NCBI GenBank assembly: GCA_019828595.1
Contig: JAHQRK010000005.1
Span: 2,480,001 to 2,544,000 of the forward strand
DNA from: Aphanomyces cochlioides
Lineage: Eukaryota; Oomycota; Saprolegniomycetes; Saprolegniales; Verrucalvaceae
Reading direction: 5' to 3'
Length of the DNA: 64,000 nt
The stretch's first letter is position 1. Each line of letters begins with the position of its first letter. The position numbers were made by a program, and so were the translations under genes. The notes beneath the pieces are model-generated. The model saw only the letters and a list, made by a program, of their open reading frames with translations, searched no databases and had not been told where the DNA came from. Shown here piece after piece: positions 41,698 through 50,958 of the stretch.

Positions 41698-43419
41698 ATG
41701 GAAGGAAGAACGAAAGGAGGCATCCTCCTCTACGACGACACGATGAGTCCCGCGCCGACGCGCCGGATGTCGTACGCGTCGTCCAAGACGAGCGGGAGCC
41801 GACAAGGCCATCCGCCGTACGAGACCGACTTTGTTCGAACCAACTACAGGTCGCCAGCACCAGCAACAGCCACGTCTCAACACGGCACGGCCTACGAAAG
41901 CTTTGAATCCCCAGCGGCGATCTTGGAACCCTCCAAGCCAAACCTGGACTTTGGATCGCGGTCGACACAGCTCCAACCGGTTTTTGTCTTGGTCGGCGCC
42001 GTCGTCGGCGTCGGCTTGGGCATCGGTCTCTACTACAGCAACATCACCCCCCAGTGGACAATGCTCATCGCGCTTCCTGGCGACTTGTTTGTACGAGCGC
42101 TGCAGTGTTTGATCGTCCCGCTCGTCCTATGCTGCATGTCGATCGTCGTGACGGAAACCATCGCGCTTGGCAACTCGTCGATCATCCGATGGCGCAACTT
42201 GCTGCCGTACTTGGCGTCGTCGCTGCTGTCGACGATCCAAGGGTTCAGCTTAGCACTCCTCTTCAAGAACCACTTCAAGGCCCCCAAAGAGTTGTTCGAT
42301 GAGCAAGCAAGTGCTTCGTCAAGCTATCCCATCACCATGCAGTGCGCCCAAGGCATGATGCTTGGCTACGCCTCCAATGGCACTTTGGCCTGTGTGTCGG
42401 CCAACGCGACGGGCTTCAACGGCACATTTTGGATGACCAACCAGACGACCGCCGTCGCCGCTAGCAGCACAAGCAGCCTTATCGAGCAGCTCAGTTTGAT
42501 GGAACAGATTGTCGGCATCTGTAATACGATCGTCCCCTCCAACATTTTTGCATCGATGGCCAGTGGATCGCTCTTGAGCATTGTCATGTTCGCCATCCCG
42601 CTCGGATATGCCGTGGCCAAGACAACCCACAGCGACAACTTGAGCACCAACCCCATCTTGACGATGCTCAAGCAGCTCCGAGACATCTTCTTGCTCATGC
42701 TCAATGGTTTGCTCAAAGTGACGCCATTCGCCGTCGTCTTCCTCATGGCTGGTGCCATCGCGCGGTTCAACACGGTCGACTTGACCAAAGTCATGTCCGA
42801 GATGGGCTACCTACTGCTTGCTTTCATCATTGGCGCCGCCTGCCATGCGCTTCTTGTGATGCCGCTCTTCGTGTACGCCATCACGAAAGCCAACCCATTT
42901 GCGTACTTGCGCCACCTTGTCCCTGCTTATGTGTTTGCCTTTGGCTGCTCGTCATCCATGGCGACGCTTCCCGTGTCGATTGCTTGCATCCAACGAGCCA
43001 AAGTAAGCCGCACGATCTCTCAAGTGACGATGCCTTTTGGCACGCCGGTGAATTGCAACGCGGCTGGCATTTACTTTCCACTCGTCGCCATGTTTATGGC
43101 CAACATGTCCAACCACGGCGCCGACTGGACGTCCGTGCGTCTTGTGATCCTCTTCCTCGTGAGTTTTCTTGGCTGCATGGGCACAGCCCCCGTTCCCAAC
43201 GCCGGTTTGGTCTACAGTGTCACGCTCTGGTCGACGTGTTTTCCAGGCGTGGCGCTTCCAAAGGCATTTGCGCTTGTGATGACGGCCGATGTCCTCATGG
43301 ATCGCATCGCGACAGTCCTCAACGTGAATGGCAATGCCATGGTCACACGTATCCTCGCCCATCTCATCCACGAGACGCGGTCAGTTCATACCTCTCATCC
43401 TGTTGACAATGAAGCTTAA
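41698..43419 (+). CDS. SLC1-type amino acid:cation symporter, array gene 5
   Basis: 573 residues, no intron. N-terminal GGILLYDDTM and TRRMS; helix 1 FVLVGAVVGVGLGIGLYY; HP1 SSSMATLPVSIACIQRAK; TM7 VNCNAAGIYFP, where Cys replaces the Leu of the NLN motif; HP2 GTAPVPNAG; TM8 DRIATVLNVNGNAM with Ala at the Arg position. Its N-terminal third and its loop (KELFDEQASASSSYPI) are divergent, but about 42390-42715 is nearly identical to array genes 2 and then 1, so it is a mosaic. Last transporter of the array, before the broken channel paralog. Confidence 0.9.
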   Translation: MEGRTKGGILLYDDTMSPAPTRRMSYASSKTSGSRQGHPPYETDFVRTNYRSPAPATATSQHGTAYESFESPAAILEPSKPNLDFGSRSTQLQPVFVLVGAVVGVGLGIGLYYSNITPQWTMLIALPGDLFVRALQCLIVPLVLCCMSIVVTETIALGNSSIIRWRNLLPYLASSLLSTIQGFSLALLFKNHFKAPKELFDEQASASSSYPITMQCAQGMMLGYASNGTLACVSANATGFNGTFWMTNQTTAVAASSTSSLIEQLSLMEQIVGICNTIVPSNIFASMASGSLLSIVMFAIPLGYAVAKTTHSDNLSTNPILTMLKQLRDIFLLMLNGLLKVTPFAVVFLMAGAIARFNTVDLTKVMSEMGYLLLAFIIGAACHALLVMPLFVYAITKANPFAYLRHLVPAYVFAFGCSSSMATLPVSIACIQRAKVSRTISQVTMPFGTPVNCNAAGIYFPLVAMFMANMSNHGADWTSVRLVILFLVSFLGCMGTAPVPNAGLVYSVTLWSTCFPGVALPKAFALVMTADVLMDRIATVLNVNGNAMVTRILAHLIHETRSVHTSHPVDNEA

Positions 43420-44156
43420 GTGTAGTGTGTTAGTATAGAATCCATCGAGTTGTTGTTCATCCTCGGCTTGTAACTTGGTCATCATTCGATGGACATTTCA
43501 AACTGTGAAATTTATCGGTTGATGCTTGCAAACATGCATTGCCATGGCATGAAAAACGACTACAGTATCCCCACTAGCTCTTTCGAAATGGCGATGACTC
43601 TGGATCGATAGAGATTCAAGCGTGGCCGCAATCGTCCCGCAGCTTGGGCCACCCATGGCTTTGACACGGCGCTAGATGCAAGGACCCAACGAAATGTTGA
43701 CATGTGTCTTGACTTCTGGCAATGTTACACCGTAGAAAACATCGCCAAGAGTGTCAAGTACTCCCGTTGGACCACCGCGTTCATTTCATCGCGCTTGCCT
43801 CTCGTCCGTTCCCTTCAGAGGTCGAAGACGTGTTCGTACAGCGTCTGTCCACAAGTCCACGAGTGGACCAACACCAGTGGCGCCATCGCTCATTGAGCAC
43901 TTCCTCTTTAATTTAATTTTTACAAATTTATTATAATTCAAATATTTATTTATAAAGTATATAAACGTACAATGGTTTTGTAATATACTGTATAAAATAA
44001 TAACTATTGTAAATAAGTATTTGTAGGGATATGATATGTTGCAGGGAGGTGGATTGCCATTTCACTCGTTTGAAATGTCCATCGTCCAAAGTATCCAGTT
44101 GACTTAATTGAATCCGGACTTACGACCTCTTGACAACCACGAGACAACAAATCAGC
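43420..44156. other. Intergenic region before channel paralog
   Basis: No gene supported. The 3' flank after array gene 5 keeps a decayed form of the shared element (GGACATTTCAAACTGTGAAA near 43491). 43900-44030 is strongly AT-rich and probably belongs to the channel promoter. Confidence 0.45.
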
Positions 44157-47100
44157 ATGAGTCGCCAACTGCTCCACTGGGCGTCCGAAGAGCTATGGGA
44201 TGCCGTCGAGGACGGGCTGGACGAGCTTGTGCCGAATGACCTACAAGCGATCGACAGCGAGGTATGGCCGTTGTAACGGTTTGCAGGGTTGAACTGTGTC
44301 CAGGGCAACACACTCTTTACTCTGGCATGCTGCGCGGGCGAAGCACACATCGTCTCGCTCTTGCTCGCGCGTGATCCACAAAGCGACCAAGTTGTCAACA
44401 AGCCCAACAACGTAAGTCTACGAACTACTAGCAAGCTTATAACGCCGCGGTTTGGTTGTAGAATGGCATGACGGGATTCATGTATGCCTGCATGGAAGGC
44501 TACACCGACATGACCGCGCTCTTGCTTCAGCATGCGACCATCGACGTCAACTTGACAGACCACGTACTACTTGAAAGACGGATTTGATGTGGTTAATAAT
44601 GTCCAGGACGGCATGTCAGCGCTCATGCTTGCAAGTCGCCATGGCCAGGCTGAGATAGTCACGATGCTGCTTCAGGACGCTCGCGTCAATGTGAATCTTG
44701 TCGACAAGGTGATCGTCATCCCAACGGCTCGTCTAATGCGGTGGCCATGGCTAGAACCACTGCTCAGCTTTCATCCACGCTTGCAAACTTGGCGACAGCG
44801 ACATTGTCGAAACCTTCCTCGAGCAATCCAACGCCGATTTCAACCTCACCGACAAGGTTGGACGGCCCACTAGCGCTGCAATGGACGATCGCTCATGGAA
44901 TACACGCGTGTAGGATGGCTGGACGGGCTTTATGAGCGCTTGCTCGGACAGAAACAAGAACGTGATGACGCTCCTGATGAAGGATTCCCGCGTCGATGTG
45001 AATGCGGTCAACCACGTCGGCATGTCTGGGTTCCTCATGGTCTGTCGGAATGGCGACTTTGAGCTCATTCGACTCTTGCTCGAGCATGCCAAGCTCCACG
45101 TCTCTCAAGAAAACAAGGTCATGACGGTGAAGCGCGCTTTGAATCTCATGGAATCGCGTAGGATGGATGGACTGCCGCCAACTTTATCTCGTGTAAATTG
45201 CACTGCGCGACGTACCAAGACACTCGGGAGAACGACAAAATTGTCGACTCGATCGGGAAGATTTTGCGCCGCGGCGGCTCGCTCAAAGTCCGACCCATTT
45301 CTTTCGTTCCCTTCTTCACGGTCTCTTCTAGCACGTCATGATGACCGTCGCATGCAAGGGAGAATGCAAAGGCGGCGTCTTGAACTTGTCCGAGCTCGCA
45401 CATGGAAAGAAATGGGAAGACCTTCGCAATCAGCTACGACAGAAGTACCTCGGCGACATCAACAAGACGTACAAAGTAAGCTCGTCATCATGCACTTCTT
45501 GGCCTTGGAATTGACGTCTCTCTAGGGGAAGACACTCCTGGAACGCTGCTGCAAGGAAGGGAAGCTCGAGTTGGTCGCGTTGACTCTCCGCCACAAAGGC
45601 GTCGACGTTGATTTCCTCAACAATGTACGCCACACCACAACGACTTTGAGCTCATACGTTGCCCTAGAAGTGGAATTCCGCGTTGGATGTCGCGATTAGC
45701 CGCAATCGTGTCGAGTGCGTCAAGCTCTTGCTAGGCGCCGGTGCTGCAATTGAACATGTTGGTTGAGTTCAACGACTCAAGGTGACTTTGAATCTGTCGT
45801 AGGACAACAAATCGGCGCTGGACAAGCTGAATGAAGGGGCCAAGAACCCGCAGAAGGTCCTCGAGATACGCCAACTCGTGCAGGACGAAGTGCAAAAGCG
45901 ACAAGAGTTTCCACTCCACTGCTTGTTGGAGTATGGCAAGTTTGACGAGTTTCACAAAGCTCTCCAGACCGTCAAAGTTCCACTGGATCGCACCGATCAA
46001 GTACGTACTCGGAGCCACTCCTTCTCTAGATCGAACTTGACGATGCTCACGACGCCTTTCTAGCATGGAAAGACGGTGTTGATGCTCGCGGCGGAAGGTG
46101 GATTGGTCGAAATTGTCCGGGAGCTTCTGAACCACAAGTTGGATATCGACTTTCAGCAAACAGACAAGGACATCGATGTACGCCGCATGTACAGTGAGGG
46201 GCGTCGTCGTGACTGAGCTTTGTAGGGATTTCAAGGCAAGACCGCGCTGGCTTATGCAGCATTGAACGGACATTTTGCAGTCGTCGACGTCCTGCTCTCC
46301 CATCTCGCCGACATGGAAATCACGTACCTCAAGGATATTGTCGAGTATTCCATCTTTGACCTCGTCAAGGAGCAGCTTAGCTCTGAGGAGGCAACGTCAC
46401 AGTACGACTCGAGCAGCTTGACAAAGTGCTTGGATCTCCTCGAGAAGGAAAAGAGCTATCGTGCCAATTCGTCCATCTACGTCGACAAACTCCGCTCCAA
46501 GCTGCAAGCGATGGCCGACGACGCTCCATTCGACGAGGTTTTATTCCGCCGATCGATCAACGCCGACCCGAGCTTGGGCCGCCTCTTTCTCAACGATTGC
46601 TTGCATCCCGCCCGCCATGAGCTCGGATTCTCCAAGCTTGAAGTCGTCTACGGCGTCGACGACGTCCATACGAGTGCGTTCTACTCGATCCTCCACTTGG
46701 AGTCGGACAACCTCGAGTTCATGAACGAAGCCAAGAAACTCCTCGAGCACGTCGTCATGCAGCGCGTCCTGAGCCTCAAGTGGGAGTTCTTTGCGCAGCG
46801 CATGTTTCTCGAGCAGCTTCTCATCTACGTCGTGATGATTTCGTCCATGACGATCTCGGTCACGATGCACGGCGAGCTCAAGGAAACCGAATCGTTTGCG
46901 CATGAGATCGCATGGTGGGCGCTTTCGTTGGTTTTTGCGTGCCTCGGCTTTGTCGTCGCGCAATTGTTACGGCCCAAGCCGCTGTGGTGCGTCTCGCGGT
47001 TCCTCCATGAAGGCAATTTGCGTTTGCGCCGGGGTATAACATCCCCAACTTGTCCAAGGTCAAGACGCGCGCCAAGTGGATCTTCGCGACGGTCGTCGTG

Positions 47101-48815
47101 ATCACGACGCTTGCAATTGCTCCTGTCGTCGTGCTCTTTGTCCTCCCTGGCTTGGAGCGCTTGCTCCAAGACGAAGGCTGGGGCTACACGCTCTCTCTCA
47201 AAGCGGCCATCAACGTCGTACAACGGCGTACTTTTTGATCTTGGAGTGGAAAGAATTCCGCGGCGAGAGCGGCGTCTTCTCCTTGCTGCCGTGGATGGCC
47301 AAGTCGACGCCATCGTCGATTGCCGCGTCGTCGTCCACGAAGACTCGAACGAGGAAAACAAGCTGGAAGTACTTTGAATCGGCCGTCAACTGCTGGCAAG
47401 TCTTGACGTATGTCTTGATCCTCTTTGTCTACGTGCCGTACCAACTCACGCACTTGACGGCGCCTCCGCATGGCGGCTTGCAATGGTACGCCGATGCGAT
47501 TCTCTGCCTCGGGTGCTCCTTGACGCTCTTCGCTCCAGTACTTTGCCGTCTTCCGCACAGGCGGCTACCTCCTCCCGATGATGTCTGGCATCCTCCAAGA
47601 CGTCTGGAACTTCCTCTCCACCTTTGCCGTCATCCAGCTCGCGCTCTCGTGCACGTTGTACCAGTTGCTCCACGACAAAGGCCAAGTCGGCTACGACACG
47701 CCATGGCGCGCCTTCACCACGACGTTCTTTGTGCTCTTTGGCCAGTATGAAGACATGTGGACCAAGCCCGACGACGACACGCTCAAAGACAGCGCCGTCA
47801 TTAGCCCATTCGCCATGATGTTGACGTTGTTCCACGCGACGCTCGTCACTGTCTTGCTCCTGAACGTCCTCCTCGCCACGATGAACCGCACGGTCGACCG
47901 CGGGCTCGATCTATCCAAGACGGAAGCGCTGTGGAGCTACGCGCAGTGCATCCTCCGCATGGAAGTGACGCTGACGGACGAGCAGCGCGAGCAAGTGATC
48001 TTTATCGACCAGTCTGGTGGGCAAAATGTCGGCCAGCGCCATCGCACAGTGTGGCGACTTGCGACCGATAGCTCTGTCGGCGACGACACGATGCCGCTGC
48101 TGCCGACAAAGCCCGAGCGGTACAATTCGTCTTTCCGTCGCCGCGCGGAAGTCGTCGGCATCCTCAACCCGGCGTTTGAGGAGAAAGTGGCCAAAGCCGA
48201 CATGCCGATCGGCGACGAAGATGCTCAAGTCATCAAGGGACTCGAGGAAACGATCAAGGAATGGGATACGTCGCTCGAAGAGCTCCACACGACGACGCTT
48301 GGCGAGCTGGACAAAGTGCGCGCCTCCATCAAGCACACCAACCATTTCACGAAGACGCCCATGTTCACGGACGAATTGGATCATTTGTCAAGGGCGAAGC
48401 GCAAGATCATGACGATTTTTGCCGACGCCATCAAGAAACGCGCGCCTGAGGCCATGGACAAGGCGAAGCGCATTCAGGAGCTGGACAAACGCATCCAGCG
48501 GGAAATGTACGACTTGAAGGCGCAGTTTGCGAAATCCCCCGACAGCTTGTCGTCCACGACGTTCTACCACATCGTGCATGGCACGAAGCTCACGGATGCG
48601 TTGGCCTTGTGCGATAAAACGATCGAGCGGCGGTTCCAAGCCGTAAAGGACAAGTTTGCGAGAGAAGCGATGCAGGAACCGACGCTGAACGACTTGCGCA
48701 ATCAGCTCCGCGATACCAACGACGCTCGCATGAAAGCCATGGCCGACAAGTTCAAAGAACACGCCGCCAAGCTCCACAAAGCCGAGGAAAAGATCCAAAC
48801 AGCGGTGCACGACCA
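44157..48815 (+). pseudogene. Ankyrin-repeat TRP-like channel paralog, frameshifted and 3'-truncated
   Basis: Exons match the channel at 17364: 44157-44261, 44304-44411, 44462-44563, 44607-44708, 44755-44856, 44914-45117, 45162-45287, 45332-45475, 45526-45624, 45668-45757, 45803-46000, 46064-46177, then 46226 onward, all phase 0. Exon 6 (204 nt) equals two 102-nt exons of the paralog fused. The membrane domain changes frame three times: near 47030 (TTTGCGCCGGGG seems to lack one G), near 47225, and near 47530 just before YFAVFRTGGYLLPMMSG. The pore reads FTTTFFVLFGQYEDMW and the S6/TRP-box region is clean. The coiled coil stops matching at about 48815, where the last ~60 residues are replaced by unrelated sequence open to 49080. 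Frameshifts could be sequencing error, but the lost C-terminus supports a pseudogene. Confidence 0.75.
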
Positions 48816-48938
48816 GACCTGGGAAAATATCATTCCTTACTCATTCCATTCGGTGCCGCAAGTGAATAACTTATCGCTGAGACGTGCTGTAGAGAATAAA
48901 TTATTCGAATTATTCATATCAAGACATGTACTATGCAA

Positions 48939-49127
48939 TTATTCATCGCTATCTTCCATCACTACTTCGTTGACTGTCCAGATATCAGCGTTTGCGAGCA
49001 AAAACATTTGGGCTTCGACATTGATGGGTAGAGTAGACATCCTGTGGTCATTGAAAGCATACTTAGGCCCTGTATGCTGACGAGAAATATGCGGATATTT
49101 GTCAAAAAGTCGAACACTCAGTCCCAT
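48939..49127 (-). pseudogene. hAT transposase C-terminal fragment
   Basis: On the minus strand, HRMSTLPINVEAQMFLLANA followed by DIWT resembles the end of the hAT dimerisation region (R..L.p.nvEalmFL..N...W). Nothing else of the transposase is intact nearby. It abuts the point where the channel paralog is cut off, so hAT insertion may have caused the truncation. Confidence 0.5.
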
Positions 49128-50958
49128 ATATGCGGATATTTTGAGGTGACATCATGACCGTTTTGACAAGATATCACACTGTGGATCACACCAGTTTCTA
49201 CTGGTTAAAATTAAGAAAATTCCCAAAGTCTCGAGTCCCTCTTGAGATGGAAAGAAGTTATTTGAATATCGTTCTGTTGGATTTCTAATGAGCTGCATCA
49301 CATAGAGAGCACATGATGCACACATGGGGATCGTTTTTGTCAAGAATTTGCGGCGATAAAGTCGTGTGGTCACTCTTTTTTGGAGAATAGAATGAATTAT
49401 CTTAGCCGATTTTCTGCTCCAACGTCTTTCACAAACATCAGTGCTGTGATAGATTACTAGGCCAGGATAAGAAAGGTTAGCACACAACAACAATTTCGTA
49501 CGCGTATGACGAGTATTTCCTTTAAACAAGCGCTAGCAAAGCTGACTAGGAATCTTGCGCCTAATACAGCTCTCTCTAAACTAATGAACAACCCCGTATT
49601 TCAACACGGAAAGGAACATGCTGTCTGAACTAAATGATTAAAGCTATCGCAGTGTTAAAATATCAGAACTCTATGGTTGAGATGCCCGCATTTCTGTGGT
49701 AGAAGCGGAAACGATAAAAAGCAGCGCCGCGCGAAGCGCGGCTCTCATGAGCTGAGAAAACAAAGCATACGTCATAGGCGCATTAGACTAATGCACTACC
49801 GTTGTTTAGGATCTCACTGGCGTGACATGGACTTAGAACAGCCTTTTATGATATTTGTATGTGGTGTGACAAGTGTGATTTCCATACAAAATGACTTGCA
49901 GGAGAAATCACACCGTGGATCACACTTGAGTGTGATAAATACCCCATCAAATACCTCTTTCTGTGTGAGAAAATTTCTCACACAGAGAAAGCCAATCAAA
50001 TGGCTGGGTTCGGACTTGGTGCAACTTTGATAAAGCCAATCAGCACGACGAATTGAAATTCAATTTTTTTTGTATTGGACCTTGACCGGATGAATATCCA
50101 CCATCTGTAACTTATTGACCAATGAATTGTTAGAAAGTGGGCGGTTACACACGACATGAGTCAAGTATCATCCATTCCATGGGGTACTCGAATTGAGGAA
50201 TGCTGTATCAATCTCAATGTTGAGTGCTTGCAAGGCAGCAAAGCTCGGTGGCTCGATGGTTTATCCTCGATTTCTGAATGTGCTAGGTCATTGGTTCGAT
50301 GCTCGGGGTGGCCATGATTTTTTTGGCAAAAATTCGGAGGAATCTTTTCAATCCCAGGCTGCACGATGGTTGTCAACATCACACATGGATACGAGATCAG
50401 CCGTCGAAGGGAAATCCTCGTGCTAGACGTCGTCTATGTCTATTCACACATGACAACTTCTATCTATCTGTGTCTTGAGGCAGTGATAGAAGAAATAGTT
50501 CAAAGTCTATCCGTTCTCTGAACAATGATGATGATCAACCAAACGAAATGCTACCCAAGAACAAAGCCATGCTAAGGCAAATATCCACAAAATAGAGCAT
50601 AGTAGACAATAATGACAACAATAGCTACCTTTCAGAGCCTGAACTCTATGAATTCATTCGAGTAAAGAAGCTGGGATGATGTAAACGTCCTCATGTATGT
50701 GTGAAGAGGGATCAACCATATTTTCACCAACGAGGAACCAATACATTTTCCAGCGAGTAGGTGATTCAAAGATTGAGAGGAATTTGAAGTAAAGTCACAA
50801 CAATCGCAAGAAATGCGTACGACATGAGCCCGTATGCATCGAATATACCTGGTACCACAAACGAGATCAAGGAGGATGCCTTTGTAATGTTATAGAGAAG
50901 TCGAAGCGAGAGATGCAAATATTGTTTAGACTTCTTGCATTTAGACAATTCAATGTGT
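49128..50958. other. Transposon-derived or empty region
   Basis: No intact gene. The motif TCACAC-x-GTGGATCACAC occurs near 49177 and 49907. A perfect GC-rich hairpin GCCGCGC-GAA-GCGCGGC lies at 49726-49742, and a 25-bp palindrome at 49961-49985. These look like remnants of DNA-transposon ends. Confidence 0.4.
49961..49985. repeat. 25-bp palindrome CTGTGTGAGAAA/TTTCTCACACAG
   Basis: Two 12-bp perfect arms around one base. Related palindromes occur at about 56820-56843 and, in the opposite orientation, 56903-56926, always with the TGTGAGAA/TTCTCACA core. Confidence 0.75.

Noticed and set aside
49726..49742. GC hairpin resembling a Helitron 3' end
   Set aside because: CTGA follows at roughly the right distance, but there is no T at the insertion point, no TC 5' end and no Rep/helicase gene; kept only as a hairpin.
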